64,000 nucleotides of DNA, from contig CM049315.1 in assembly GCA_026874595.1 (NCBI GenBank), forward strand, positions 35,792,164-35,856,163, written 5' to 3'. The translations under genes and the position numbers were made by a program. This DNA comes from Sipunculus nudus (Eukaryota > Annelida > Sipuncula > Golfingiida > Sipunculidae). The notes beneath the pieces were generated by a model, which made no database searches, had not been told where the DNA came from, and was given only the letters and a program-made list of their open reading frames with translations. Positions 23,111 through 36,866 of the stretch are shown one piece after another (within the stretch, counting starts at the first letter, position 1; each line of letters starts with the position of its first letter).

Positions 23111-23977
23111 AAAATCATTTTCATATATATTATATAAAAGTATGGAAATTGTCCAATATATATTTATATATCAGAGATGGGTCCTATTACATAGGTTTTA
23201 TTTCTGTTACTATTAGTTCTTAATCCATCTATAACAATTACTATTACAACATTTTCCATCTATTACTATTAGTATAACTATTACTTGGCTTCTGGTACTA
23301 TTACTATTACTTTACTTTCAAACAGTGATATGAAAATATGCTGACCAACCCCATACATTATCCAACCCCCATGCAGTTGGTGATACTTTAATATATGTTC
23401 GTATATTTAAATTGCAACTTTAGGAATTTTTGTTCTCCATTAAAAATGTAATTAATTAGTTTTAAATCCTATGGTAGAATGCGCAAAATTCAGCTAAGTT
23501 CAGCATTATTTCTAGCCAGTTGATGGTCAGTCCAACCCATTCCGGTATGTTCATATTCACCACGGTTAAAGACACATGGTTCATCTTGCTTGCAACATTC
23601 AAATTCAGCCTAATTATATTCATAAAAAAAACACAATTCTGTGAATTTTGTGGCTACCACTTATTTACTGCATCTCCTTAGATTAGCACATTTTAATATA
23701 TCTTGAGCAGGTGTTTTATTACACGTGAAAAACACAATTACACTACATTTTTAGCCCTTTTATGTGTTTCAATGTAATCAAACGATCCATCCCTAATATG
23801 TTTTGGTCAAGTGGTTGTAATAAGTTCAAGTTATTGCTATTATTCTATTACTAAGGGTTCTATAAAGATTACTGTTACTATAACAGGTTAAAATTTCTTG
23901 TCTATTACTATTAATATTACTATTACTTTGAAAACCTGTAATTTTTTATTATTAATACATATTACTATTACCCCATC

Positions 23978-23981
<4 letters not shown>

Positions 23982-24058
<77 letters not shown>
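23982..24058. repeat. (AT)n(GT)n compound microsatellite
   Basis: About 55 bases of TATATA followed by about 20 of TGTGTG. AT-only low-complexity DNA continues to about 24650. Confidence 0.9.
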
Positions 24059-24965
24059 GAAAATGTATTTACGTGTAAATAAAATATTATCTTTCAAATA
24101 TCTATATTAAAAATAGCATAATTTAGGCATTATGTATATCCATTTTATATTAATCTATAAATATGTGTAAACAGTATATACATGCTTGTTTGTATGTATG
24201 TATTTATATATATTATATATATATATATATATACATATATTATTTACATATATATATTTTTATATTGAATATATTATATATTTTATTTATAAATATATTT
24301 AATTAATTATATATATATATATACATATTTTGGTATTGTATATTTTTAATTATATATTTATATTTTATATATTACATTATATATGTATATGTATAATATA
24401 TATTATATATTTTATATATAAGGCTATATATTTTCCATATTTTATGTAATATTTATAATATATTTTATATTATATAAATTTATATTTTTATATAATATTT
24501 TGATATATATATAATTTTATATATATTTCTTATATTTTATATATTTTAAATATATATTTTTAATATTATATTTGTGTATATATATTTATATTCGGTAATA
24601 TATTTTATACATCTCCTGAAAATAATATATAATATTTTGACTGGTTGGATTAAAATATTTATCAATATTATCAGTGTGTGTGTCAGCCCCAGAAATATTG
24701 CTTCATGTAAGATCGCCTTCAAATATATTTCAGAGGATCCTCACGTCATAATGTAAGATCAGGGGGCTTCAGAGGCTGTTTCTCTTATCAATGCTTTTAG
24801 TGTCATATTGCTTCACTTCAATATAAACAAATCCTTTGCTATTGAGTTCCTGAAGCGCGCACAGTAATCAGTCATGAGAACGTCACGTCTGGAGACCGGA
24901 AGTAGAACATGTCTCCAGCTCACGCAAATTCACGCACTTGATGAACGAGACTTACGCTCCCTATA

Positions 24966-26129
24966 ACCAACTAAAACAAAGATGGCTACTTATGGAGGGA
25001 CACACCAAATCTGCCAGATCATGATAAAGAGACTAAAATGTTGTGAAACATAAACGGGGGATTTATTATAAAATATAACTGCCATGTTAGGTTGTCACTT
25101 CAATATGTTGTTTACTTAGAAAATATTTAAAAAAAATAAACTTTTAAGTAAATCATCTACAAAAAAACAGAACAGCAGGTGGTGAAATGGACTATAGTAG
25201 AATGTTGTTTATCCGAACCACAGGCACCTGTCGTATAAATAGTGTCTTTACGGGTATATAGAGGGTTAACGGGTGTATAAGGCATGGGACCCCCGGCCCT
25301 ACTATCAATTATTAGTAAATTTCAGACTTTTTAAAAATAAAATTCAATATTCTGTCAAAAGGAAGTTAATTTTAAGGTTGAAGGTCAATTTTAGCAAGTA
25401 TTTTAAGAATAATGAAGATTTTCTGCTATTTATTGCTGCAAAAGCCAAAACCTTTTTCTATGCAAGTGGAATGCTTTACCCACCAGAGATCTTCTTGACA
25501 CATGCACTTGGTCTCTTGTGACTCTACCTGATGGTGTGCTCTGTTGAAGTTGACAGCTCACTGAGGGATTAGGGGTGGTGCATGTGTAAAATATTGATCA
25601 ATACAAATGATATTGAGGATATGAATCGATTACAATTATTCGAGAGGATGAAATTCAATGCATCAGTTGTCTGATGCCTTGTTTCACTCCTATTATGTTT
25701 AAATTAATATATCCATATATAAAGCATGTAAAATACATTAAAATTATTGCCAAACAGCACAGGAAAAACTCAGAATCAAAAAGACAGAGCCACTCTGACA
25801 GACTTCATGCTTCATTTATCAAGGAGACAAAGTTGATATCCAGCCTGGTTGATTCCGACTGATTATTATTAGGCCCTTCCATGTAATGAGCCATGTGTCC
25901 ATTCAGTGTGTCTCAGAGAGTGAGAGTTTCTTCAGTATAGGGCAGTCATTAAATGCACCGGAAACCATTGCATGTACTTTCAGGGTTTGTCATTGGTAAA
26001 TGTCACTTGCAGTTCCCAGTAAATGCCAGCATCGACAGTCCGTTTATTTCCCAACATTAACAACAAGATTCGATATTCAGGATTATATATAGGATATATA
26101 TTATATTTAACTCTAGTTAAATAATTACA
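24966..26129. other. Intergenic stretch, nothing recognised
   Basis: No coding segment, no repeat family that I can identify. Confidence 0.35.
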
Positions 26130-26216
26130 AAATAAAACCCACTTGTGTCGAACCTTGGAATTGTCGAAGTTTTCTTAGGGTCCTTTCGATTTCGACACAA
26201 AGGGATTTCACTGTAT
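26130..26216 (-). mobile_element. Isolated pogo/Tigger-like terminal repeat
   Basis: On the minus strand the sequence reads TACAGTGAAATCCCTTTGTG followed by two TTCGACA-type boxes, the usual design of a pogo/Tigger terminus (TA, CAGTRAAA.., TCGA repeats). No matching opposite end nearby. Confidence 0.5.
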
Positions 26217-26221
26217 ATATA

Positions 26222-26257
<36 letters not shown>
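26217..26257. repeat. (AT)n microsatellite
   Basis: Pure TATATA run next to the pogo-like end. Confidence 0.9.
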
Positions 26258-26260
<3 letters not shown>

Positions 26261-26323
26261 CTATCTATATCTATCTATAAATGTATTTATCTAACTATAT
26301 ATATATCTATATATACTTACAGA

Positions 26324-26538
26324 CAGGGGCAGATCCAGGATTTTGGAAAGGGGAGGGTCAAGCCCAGGAAGACTTGACAAAAAAAAAACTAGAAAAGGTC
26401 CTTTGGTCTTGAAGGAGGGGTCAGGATCGCAAAATTTGGTTTGAAATCCTTAAAAAATGATGATTTAGATCAAAAAGGAGGGGGGGGGGGTCAGGACCCC
26501 CTTGAACCCCCCCCCCCCCCTTTCTGCATCTGCCACTG
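26324..26538. mobile_element. 215 bp hAT-like MITE
   Basis: Terminal repeats CAGGGGCAGATCCAG (left) and the inverse of CTGCATCTGCCACTG (right) match at 13 of 15 positions. The interior carries facing G and C runs. The CAGNGGC..GATCCAG end is common in invertebrate hAT-type MITEs. I see no 8 bp target duplication. A related fragment with the same end lies near 39200. Confidence 0.55.
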
Positions 26539-27926
26539 ATATATATTTGATAGGATTGACTGTACCCCCAGAGATGTATTTCACTGCATGTGTCTTTGCT
26601 ACACATGCACACAGCATAATAGTGTGACCTGGTTGAACAAAACAAGTGTATTTATTAGAGAATTACAGGTAATTTAAACTTGCCAGCCCTTACTGGATAT
26701 TTACTAAAAACCTTTTTTTATTCTCAAAGGTAATAAATTTACAATATTTTGCAAAAGTGACATTGTTGCAAAAACATGGTTTATTAATAAGTTGCCCAGT
26801 CTTAACAAGGGAACAGTGAACCTGTAGCCTAATGGTATATCATGCATTAAGCATATACTGTGGTTGATATTAAAATTTTATCAGATCTTTTATGTTACCT
26901 GTTTATCAAATAAAAAGACTGATAATATAAATAATAGCATGGGTTTTTATTATATGTCAATAATAAAAAGTATTGAAAAGACTGCAAAATTTTCAAGTTG
27001 CTAATTGAATTTGTTACAAATTTTCATGAATTAAATTGAGTCTGCGTTAATACCCCCCCCCTTCACCCCCCCCCCCCCCCAAAAAAAAAAAAACAAACAA
27101 ACAACAATGAATTTGACTGGAATTAAAGTTTCATAAAATTCATGAAATCAAAATTGAAATTGAATTTTAAATCTAAATAGGCCTCAGGTCTGTATTTTGA
27201 CAACACACCAGGTTCAGCTATAGACTGTCTGACTGTGAATGCTAACAAGGTGCAGCTGTATGCTACATGTCATACAGGGACATTTCATCAGACCAGTTTT
27301 GAAGCACAGCTGCTGCCATCTTGTGGTTGATTTAATCACTAGTTTGATGGGTGACCTCTTGCTTTGCTGTACAGTCAGAACCTGTTTGGCTTAAGTTATC
27401 ATGCATGTCAAGATATGAACTTGGGGATTCAGTCATGTAACCAACAAGTAACCAGTAACCTTATCCTGAATATACCAGCATTTATTAACAGCTGGCCAGT
27501 GTGCACTGTGTACTGATGACCTTAAGTGTCAGTGTACAGTGAATATATCAAACTAGTTTAAACATGTGTCATCTGATAAGAGCACACATGTATGTCACAT
27601 TAATCACTTTGAATTAACCATGCAAATCTATTCATGCCTACCATATTGCCCAGTAAATGATATAATTTATAACTTTTCAAAGTTGATGAACTTTGGATCC
27701 TTTGAAACAGTGAGGTGATACACTAAGCCTGGTCATAAAAGTGTAAGTGAATCCTAATTAAAAGTTGGACTTTGATCCCACTGTGTAAGAGTGCATATGA
27801 GATCTGATATTTAAAGGGCATTTGTTCCCACATGGTCAGTGAAGATTCTGAGGTATGCAGGTGGTCTCCACATGGTGTTACCTATAACACACTGGTAAGG
27901 GATTAAGTTTTCATCTCCCAACCTGT
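26539..27926. other. Intergenic stretch, nothing recognised
   Basis: AT-rich DNA with a C/A homopolymer tract at about 27053-27100. No gene. Confidence 0.35.
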
Positions 27927-28843
27927 TATAGACCCTTTGCACTGATGTCACAGCGTCCCAGGCAACAGCCTCACTGAGCCATGCTGGAGGATAAACACAG
28001 CTGGAGTACAGGCTGTCACTGGCCAGTACCCCAGCCTGGGTTATCTACATATCAGTCAAATGGATACTACCGGTATTCCATTAAATTAAAAAGAGAGCCC
28101 AAAAGTAAGATCTATATATGTTACTGACAGGATCTCCTTCAAATCATGACATTTGTAAGTGTGAATGAAAGAGGGATTCTATATATAATTATTAAACCCC
28201 TTATTATTATGGTCAGATCAACTGGTCAGTTCCAGTTGATCATGACATGTTCAGTAATGTAACATATATATATATATATTACACTGACAATCAAGATGCC
28301 TTTATCTTACATCAAATCCATATTTTGAAGTTGCCAGCGAGTCTTTAGATAGTCACTTGTTTGAGATAGCTCAGCTGTAATGGAAGTCTTAGATGTTTAA
28401 CAGAACTGTAACTTAGAAGTACAACGAAATATGGGTAAAATCATTATGACTGAGAATATAGATCTCTCCAGTCTCAGAAAATCAGACTGTTGTCTATCTA
28501 TGAAAGGTGGCGTGGAAATTTTTATTTATCTTATTCTCAATGCAGGTGTATGGGTTAGAGATTTTCTTACAATGAAGGTAACATTTGTGTTGTTTAAATC
28601 ACATTTAAAAGAAAAAGGATGCCAGTCTGATGTTTAAATATAAAAAAGTCATTTGCATGCATGACAAAATAATCACAAGAAAAAAATAATGATAATACTC
28701 TTTAAGTATTGAAGCATTGATCTTCAGTTGCAGTCTACTTTCATAAATATGAAAATAATATCATATTAACCATTTTTATGATTAATCCCACATTAAAAAA
28801 TAATATCCAATAAAACTGATAAAATATTAAAGATATATATATA

Positions 28844-28920
<77 letters not shown>

Positions 28921-29707
28921 TTTACTCACAAGCTTTCTTATTTACTAGTGTTAAATGAAAATTTGTACATAATTTCATGAATGAGGCCTTGTAAGTTGCT
29001 GGCACTTGAGCCGTCTAGCCATATTAACAAATATCAAGTCCGTTGATTCATTTAACTTAAATGTTTCACTTTGGCACTTAATTAGATTTTAAAAAGCAAA
29101 ATAGCCTTGTTGTTATTTTTACTTCATAAGACGTTGACACACCTGAAACAGGTCTAAATATACTAGTATGTATGAAGAAGGAACACATGTCAGAATAAAC
29201 CATGGTAAATATGGTATTTGATAATTATATATCACTAAATATTCTTCCACTACATTTAACCATTAGCTCAAGTACATATGTCTATATGTGGGAAAACAAA
29301 TTGTCCAGTGAAGGTTAGAAAAATAACATAATCTTTCATCACAAAATAGGAACAGACAAGGATTTAGAGTTTAATTCAGCTGTGCAGTTTTAGTGGGATG
29401 GGTTTGATGGGGACTGACATCCTCACTATCTTGGCCAGTCACCAGCCCACAGGGTTCCTGCTGGTCCTTTGCTATGTTCACCAGGTTAAAATGATTTCTT
29501 ATCCCTTATTCCACAGTTAATTACAGCAGAAAAGTTTTACAATACTGCAAACATTAGTTACATATGCTAGTTTGGCGAACACAGCATGCAGTGTCAAGTA
29601 GACCTGCTGGGCCATGTGGAGGTCAGCTGGGCAGCATAGCGTGTACTCCAGTATGGATGCTGGGCTAGCTGGCCAGCCTGTGTGACGTCACATGCAAAGG
29701 GTCTATA
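27927..29707. mobile_element. Possible 1.78 kb terminal-inverted-repeat element
   Basis: TATAGACCCTTTGCACTGAT at 27927 faces TGACGTCACATGCAAAGGGTCTATA ending at 29707. Arms match well over about 25 bases and patchily for ~100 more (GGAGTACA.GCT). The interior holds a long (AT)n tract (28829-28917) and no transposase. Flanking TA on both sides fits a TA duplication. Confidence 0.5.
28829..28917. repeat. (AT)n microsatellite
   Basis: About 70-90 bases of TATATA. Confidence 0.9.
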
Positions 29708-29829
29708 TTGTTGTTTGGATTAAGTTACCATATTTATAAATATTTATTACGGCAATGCCTGGGTGAAATGCCCTGAAATAAGTTTCACAGTATAACACTG
29801 GCATGAGTCTAGAAATTTCAAATTATGAT

Positions 29830-30800
29830 CGGGTCACATGTGGACTGCTGAGCCTTTATTTAGGGTTGACCTCTGACCTTTCCTCTTTGCACAGCGTCCA
29901 CATATCTTTAGACTCGTTTGACTGATCAGGCTGAAATTTTGCACCAGTGTAGCATTATATCATACAAATAAAGGTGGCAACACCAGCAACCATTTTTGCA
30001 CAGCAGCCATCTGTTCATCTGTATAGGGAGTAAAATGTGTACATACATCCTGGATAGCCATCATTATTTTATGACAGGTGGTGCCACCTACTTTCACGTT
30101 AATGCTGCAGACATCCATGCTGATATCTCAGGACTGGTTTGACGTATCTTCCAGAAATTTTTCATGTGTATACTATAGATCTCACATAGCTCTTTATTAT
30201 ATATGCAAAACTGGTGGAGCCACCTGCAACTATTTATGCACAGCATCCATCTGTTTGTCTGCCATGGGAAATGATCACTCATTTATTGGCAGTGGCTTGA
30301 TTTATCTGCCTAAAATTTTGCATGTGTATATATCTTGGGTAGCTTTTTCGATTGTGTGGCAGGTGGGACCACCTACATTCACGTTTACAATGCAGACATC
30401 CATACTAATATCTAAGGACTAGTTTGATGTAGATTTCTGAAATTGTGCATGAGTGTAGATCTTTCATAGCTCTACACTTTTAAAAATTTGGTGGCCCAAC
30501 TTAAACAACCATGTTTGCATGGTGTCCATCTGTTCATCTGATTAGGGTAAAAATGACTCATATTTCAGCAGTGGTTTGACTTATCAACCTGAAATTTTGC
30601 ATAGGTATATATATATTGGATAGCTTTCTCTTTCAAATAACAGGTGGAACCACCTACAATCATGTTTATGTGCACACATCCATGCTAATATGCAATACAT
30701 CTCACTCTATTTACCCATGCCACTCAATCCATGCCTCACTTCACCTGTCACCCTCTGATTTTGGCAGAAACATGTAGTCACTTGTTGACTTCCTGTATTT
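29830..30800 (+). repeat. Dispersed tandem-repeat family, locus B
   Basis: It starts in TTGACCTCTGACCTTTCCTC and ends in a tail containing CTCAATCCATGCCTCACTTC and CTCTGATTTTGGC. Both ends recur in the inverted copy at 41.3-42.7 kb. Between them lie repeated GGTGG(C/A)GCCACCT, CATCTGTTYRTCTG and TTTGACTTAT..GCATGTGTATA blocks. Confidence 0.8.
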
Positions 30801-31009
30801 TAGTTGATAATTACATCTCCATCTAATTATCAATTAATTACTGTCTTTGATGCAATGGATCAATGATGTGATACACAACATACAGGCTTAAAACCCCTAA
30901 TGCCCAGCCCTTCACATTCCATTGATAAATCTACCTGTCAACAGTGAAAAATCCATCTGTTGTAAAAAATATGCAACAAGCTGTGTCCAGTATAGCTGTA
31001 TCCTCATAA

Positions 31010-31690
31010 ACCAAGTGTTCAGGTACCATAAATGGTATATAGGCACCACATACATTGTTAATCAGCTTCATAACAACAGACAGTGTTTAGGTGTTGTAGA
31101 CAGTGTTAAGGTACCACACAGTGAGTAGGCAGCACAGACCGTTTTCATTAATTTTTACCAACAGACATTGTTTCAACATCCCATACAGTGTTCATTATAG
31201 TATTTTAACAACATAAGTGTGTTTTGGTACCACAGACAATGTTTATTGGCTTTAAAATGACAGACACTTTTAAAAGCAGTGTAAAGTGTTTAGGCACCAC
31301 ACAGCGTTTAGGCACCTCAGAGAGTGTTCATCTGCTGTATAACGACGGACAGTATTTAGGCACTACAGACATTGTTTATTAGCTTTATCCCAACATACAT
31401 TGTTTCAACATCCACTACAGTGTTCCTTATATATATAACTTAATAAGAATAAAAAATGTTTAGGCACTATAGTGCTCATTAGTTTATAATGACAAACAGT
31501 GTTTTGGCACTGTAGACATTAATTACTTACCACACAATGTTTAGGCATCACAGGCAGTGTTCATTAGCTTTATTCCATAAGACATTGTTTCAGCACCCCA
31601 TGCAGTGTTCATTATAACAATAATAAGTTATAACAATAAAAAGCTTTATAACAACAGACAGTGTTTAGGAACCACAGACAGGGTTCACTC
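31010..31690. repeat. Degenerate minisatellite (CAGTGTTTAGGCACCACAGA)
   Basis: More than ten diverged copies of ACAGTGTTYAGGCACCACAGA alternate with TTCATTAGCTTTATAACAACA segments. The unit varies around 45-80 bases. Confidence 0.7.
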
Positions 31691-33512
31691 TAGCTTTATC
31701 AGTAAAAAGGAAGGAAAATTAGACTTGTTCATACGGAATATAAACAGAGATGGATGTAAATAAAATCAACACTATTGACACCAAGGTATGGGAAAAGCTC
31801 TCCCAACCCATTCCAATGATCAGATTACAAAATTTTTCTGCTAATTTGCTGGATGATAAAGGTTCATATTTTTTTTACCAAAAAAAAAACTGTAATATAC
31901 TTGCAGTAAACACTAATATAGCAATATGATAAGTTGATAACAAATAATGTGGAATATTGTGAAATAGGAATAAATTTACAGCTTGTCATGTAATGGATGG
32001 CACATTGCTTTATGTCATTTGGTAATCTAAAATTATACAAGGGTCATCTATCAAAACTTTGCCTGCAATAGAGCACATCCAGATAGAGGGCTCCCAGCAT
32101 GCACCAGTCAGCTTTGCCTTTAAATTAATAAATTAACACAGTCTCATTCTCATTTTATGGTATAACAACTTTTAAGTTCTGGAACACCACTAAAAGCCAT
32201 TCAAGTAAAGTGCTTTGTAAAGTATAGGTCTTGTTCAGGTGAGTTGAGTACAATTATATAACAAGGGGATGACTGATATGTCTAGGTGGCATGGACTGAT
32301 AGCAGTTAGATATACTAGACAAAGGATGGTCAGATAACATATTACATGCATGCTGTACCACCAGTGGGTCAGCACAGGGCCTGATGCAATTGTCACAATA
32401 TTTCCTTGAATTATATTCTCTATTTTCATTGTCCCATAGAAAACTATCTACAGATATTTCTAAACATGTTAGGAATAACTATTATACATATTTATTATAT
32501 GTATAGCTGCAATGGGTGTAATTGTGCAGTCATTCACATTTTAGCTTAGCTGACTTTCAATTTACTTTGCGGATGGGTCTTTGTCCTCCTCTATGTCTGC
32601 ATGTTCAGCCAGAATTACTTTTCATTTACTTTAAATTACTTTTTGTTAGTTAAAATACTTAGAGACTAAAAACACAAAAATATACAAACACTCATTGTAA
32701 ACCCTGTCAGGGATAAGGTGTAAACACACAGCTCAGGTTTAACTGGGGCACAGACCCCACTAGGTATCAGCAGTGTATTGAATTATTAGTTGCAAAATTT
32801 ATGTTTGTTTGTTTGATTTCAGGACATTTGATTCAGATGTAATTGAAAAGTAATTGAAAAGTAATTCAAATTACAGTGCATTTTTCAAATAAATGACAAG
32901 TACAGTTACTTTTTCTTTTAACTGTGTTTAATTGCAAATTACTTTCAGTTACATGAAATCAGGTTGTTCAGGACATTCAATTACAGTTACATTGTCAATT
33001 ACCCCAGTCCTGAATGTATTGCCTGCCTGATTCTATTATTGATTAGAAACTGCCTTTGATTCAGAGCATCAGTGAGTTATTTGATGCACGGTTTCAACCC
33101 TATATAATATTGTATACATGCATACAATAATAAAAATTGATTGTTAGCTCAATATTAGCTTATGAATCTTGATTTATCATGATTGCATCTAAAATTAGTA
33201 TAACATTAGCGTTGACACAGAGAGTCAGAGACATTAAAAGATTTCACCTAAAGGCTAATGGTTTAGACTTTAGCTAATCTTGTGTGCTTAAATACCCAAG
33301 TTTATATAGCCTTTCATCTGTGCCCTTGAGGTAAACAGTCCATTGACCTCAGAAGTGATGTGATCCTGCTTTCTATTTTTCTTCCATAGAGCATTAACTA
33401 CCATGGTTACAGGAAAGACTTAATAGCAGTGCCATGAATCAGCCAGCAGGGCAGTGTGTGGTGTGTGTCATTAGTTTTCCTCATCAGCCTTACACCTGAT
33501 GTTATTTTGCAG
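31691..33512. other. Region upstream of the SLC10-like gene
   Basis: Presumed 5' flank and promoter of the transporter. No core promoter motif stands out, and no other gene is recognised. Confidence 0.35.
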
Positions 33513-33621
33513 GTCAAGCTGCTGATCACTGGACCAGTACTGCCAGCACCAGGAAGCCTCCTGCAGAGTCACAGAGCATCACTTTGTCAGGTGTATTGAT
33601 TATTATAGAGATCCATCAGAG
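33513..33621 (+). other. Candidate 5' non-coding exon of the SLC10-like gene
   Basis: Acceptor-like TTATTTTGCAG ends at 33512 and a good donor, CAGAG|GTAAAG, follows 33621. The next acceptor, TTGTTGTGCCTTCAG, ends at 33738, five bases before the first ATG. Inferred from splice signals only. Confidence 0.35.
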
Positions 33622-33743
33622 GTAAAGTGTCACACACACCTGCACAGTGAGCCTAGTGGAACAAACAAGAGAAGGATACTGTCACTGGATGAAGACATTG
33701 TAGTGTGAGGTCAGCATTAATATTTGTTGTGCCTTCAGTCAGG

Positions 33744-36700
33744 ATGGCCAGAGTAAAGTTGTGCCCAGTGCTGCTGCTGGTACAGGTATGCCGTGTGCTT
33801 GCCCTTGAGGCAGGTCAGTTGGCCAGCTACATGGCATCAGAAGCAAAGCAGAATTCCAGCGCTGTCAAATACGAGTTCCAGCAAGGCCTGTATACCTTTG
33901 TTGAGAATATAACCATCAGTCCAGCAGCAATTAGAGGGCTCACTATGGGTTCAGAGCAGGACTTGTACATGAACTATACCTGTAAAGGGGTAACGCCACC
34001 TGGTTCCAACCTCCTATTAGTAGTGGCATCAGACGATACAGAAATCGCTGAAGTCACGCAGAATGCAACGACTCCGCTCTACTGCAGCTCTCCTGGTGAT
34101 GTTAATGTGAACCATGCAAGAGTGAAAGGCAACTTTATCGGCAAGACAACCCTTAAAATCAAAGCACGGAATGAGTCTGTGGGTAACAAAGAGGAGGTGG
34201 ACATTAATCCAGAGTACCGTGTTACGGTTGGTCGTGGAAGTCGTCGTCTGACAGACGTCTTCATCATCACCATCATCGTTTTTGTCATGGTCCTGAATGT
34301 CGGGTTTGGTTGCCGTCTTGAGCTGTCTGTTGTCAAGGAGATCCTCAAGAAACCCATTGCTCCAGCTCTGGGATTCGCCTGTCAGTTTCTCCTCCTTCCA
34401 ATGGTGAGCATTTTTTCTTTGTTTTGTTTTTGTTTTTATTCAATTTGTGTTTATTTAATTAAAACTATGCAGTAATGAGAGTGGAAAAATTTCAGACAGA
34501 TATTTAGAATGATTCTGCTAATGTATTTTGCCATATTAAAATTAATTGCTATGGAACAAACATAATTTCAATTTTTGTGAAATTAGTGCAGATCGTTGAA
34601 CAAATTTTGAAGAAACTGACAGCTAGTATACATTTGGTAGTTGTTGAACTTGCTACATTGCCGATTGTTGATCAGGGTAAAACAAAGGATACCTTGTTAA
34701 TCAGTTAATATTCATGAAGTAATCATTGTCTAGGTTATAAAACCAGAATGTCAGTGACTAAGTGCTGATCTGGCAACCTTGTGGCATAAAATATTGCATC
34801 TTGCAACATAAAATTATGCAATGTTCACTAAGTGCATGTGAAGATCTTTTCATCAAAGAAATTTTGTTTCTCAGGTTGCCCTATCTGCAGGTTGTGTGTA
34901 CAAGTTTAGTAGGCAGCACATGGCCCTATCAGACAAACAGAAACACTCAATTATAGATAAATAAATAAAGGAGAAGAAGTATTTTGAATATTGTGGCCAG
35001 ATGCTGGCTAGCCAGATGGAAGCCCCATCAATGTGGCATAATAGCTAAAAAAAGTTTTGAAAAAAAAAGCATATATTAAATATTTTAATCAGAGAAAAGA
35101 CTAGATTTATATAAGTTAAAGGTGTCATTTTAAAATAATTGATTTAAATATTTGAACATTACATATGGGATTCAACAGAAAACTTACAAAGATTTCGATT
35201 ATTTTTGTAGCTTGCTTTTGGTGTGTCCCACATGTTGGGTATGAGCAAGGCGCTGGGTATAGGTTTGTTAGTTACAGCAACCTCACCAGGTGGCGGTGGC
35301 AGTAATGTGTGGACGGTGGTCCTTGAGGGTGACCTTAACCTCAGTCTCACAATGACTTTTATCAGCAAAATCGCAGCCATGGGTAAGTTCATACTTGGAG
35401 GCGGAAATAAGAAACTGGAAAACATAAAAAGGCATGTGTCAGAAATAAAATCACAGCTGTTCCTACAAAACCTGTTCCCAAGGATATTCTTCAAAGTGCA
35501 TATATATAATAAGATATAATCTATACTGGTAAATTTGAGATTATATTTTAAAAATGGTCTTTTGTTTTATTTTTCCAAGTTGTCTGAAGAGCAGTGTAGC
35601 AAGTTTGGCTCACCATTATATCAGTAATATGCCATTTAGTTATGAATTCTTTTATAAGCCTTGTCTCTCCAAAATTTGTACAAATTTTTCATTCTTCAAC
35701 TCTAAAAATGTGAATTAAACAGGTGCTTTGTTTTTTGACAAAACAGTGACTTTTTCATTAGCAGACATGGGTTTGCAATTTTTTTAACAATATAAGTATT
35801 TATTGTAACTATAATTTTACTTGTGATGCTTGCCAGTTACAATTATCACTTAATGATTAATGAGTAAACAGAGGATGCGACTACCTAACTGTTATATCAT
35901 AAATGTAGCCACTAAAATAAAATCTTGCTATGTGGACTTTAATTGCCTAACTGTATCTCAGTCCAGTATCCTATAGCTTCAAAATTTAGTGCTAAATCAT
36001 TGCTATCTGCAACTGATACATTTCACTTTGAAATTGCTCAAATGATCATGTTGCTTTTTTCTGCCTTATACTTAGGGAAATTATTTCTTATATATGGTAG
36101 TATCATGTGTTGTGTGAATTACAAGAAACATGATTTTCTTTCAGGCACGATGCCGTTATGGCTCTTTGCCCTGGGTCGCTTCTACACTGAAGACACAAAT
36201 TTCAGGATCCCGTACAGAAACATAGTGACAGGCCTGGTAGGGTTGGTCGTCCCAGTGTTCATTGGCCTCCTCATACGCAGATACAAACCCAACATTGCCT
36301 TGAAGTTGAGCAATCTGCTGAAACCTGCTGGCCTTCTATTTGTTGTGTATGTCATCATATTTGGCACCATCGCCAACCTTTACGTGTATCGCATCATGGT
36401 GAAGTATTGGTACGTCGTCCCCGCCATCATGTTGACCACGTATAGCGGCTATTTGTTTGGCTTCCTCATATCACTTCTGTGTCGTCAGGAGAAATTCCGA
36501 GCCCTGACTATTGGTATTGAGACAGGGGTGCAGGATACAGGTATAGCTGTGATACTTCTACAAGGCACGTTCCCCATACCTGAAGGAGATATCGCTGCTA
36601 CGATTCCAATGATCACAGGCCTCCTCACTCCCTGGCCTTTATTCTTCACGTATCTAGGTATGTTGTGTTATCGCAAGAAGAAGACGGGCCAGTGGACGAA

Positions 36701-36815
36701 CCCAGATGGTGATTTGGAGCAGGATCCAGAAGTGGGACAAGACAAATTGATGATAAGCAACCACAGTCCTCCATCATCTCCACCACAACCAGACAAAGAA
36801 ACAACTAGATATTGA
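33744..36815 (+). CDS. SLC10-family sodium/bile acid cotransporter-like protein
   Basis: Three coding exons: 33744-34403, 35211-35382 and 36145-36815, joined at GT/AG sites (phases 0 and 1), giving 500 aa. The first ATG follows a strong acceptor and opens a signal peptide (MARVKLCPVLLLVQVCRVLA). Residues ~22-168 form an ectodomain with five N-glycosylation sequons (near 37, 55, 77, 107 and 143). The SLC10 transmembrane core starts at ~170. The core keeps family signatures: SPGGGGSN, GDLNLSLTMT, GTMPLWL and IETGVQD. These include counterparts of the Ser/Asn, Ser/Thr and Glu/Gln residues that bind sodium in NTCP and ASBT. The tail (~460-500) is polar and cytoplasmic. An N-terminal ectodomain occurs in SLC10A3/A5-type members rather than NTCP/ASBT. 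Expected role: Na-coupled uptake of a steroid-like or other organic anion at the plasma membrane; the substrate is unknown. Confidence 0.88.
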
Positions 36816-36866
36816 TGAAGGTCACATGACATGCTGATTATCTTGCCATGCATTGAATGTATTCTG

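Larger units (their letters stand above)
22120..24965. mobile_element. Possible 2.85 kb terminal-inverted-repeat element
   Basis: TATAGGGAGCGTAAGTCTTG at 22120 faces its inverted partner CGAGACTTACGCTCCCTATA ending at 24965. Similarity continues patchily about 50-70 bases inward (ACTTCCGG on both sides). The interior is AT-rich and low in complexity, with no transposase frame. The outer TATA is compatible with a TA target duplication. Confidence 0.45.

Noticed and set aside
30078-30422. Open frame of 114 codons
   Set aside because: It lies wholly in the dispersed tandem-repeat family and repeats with its units.
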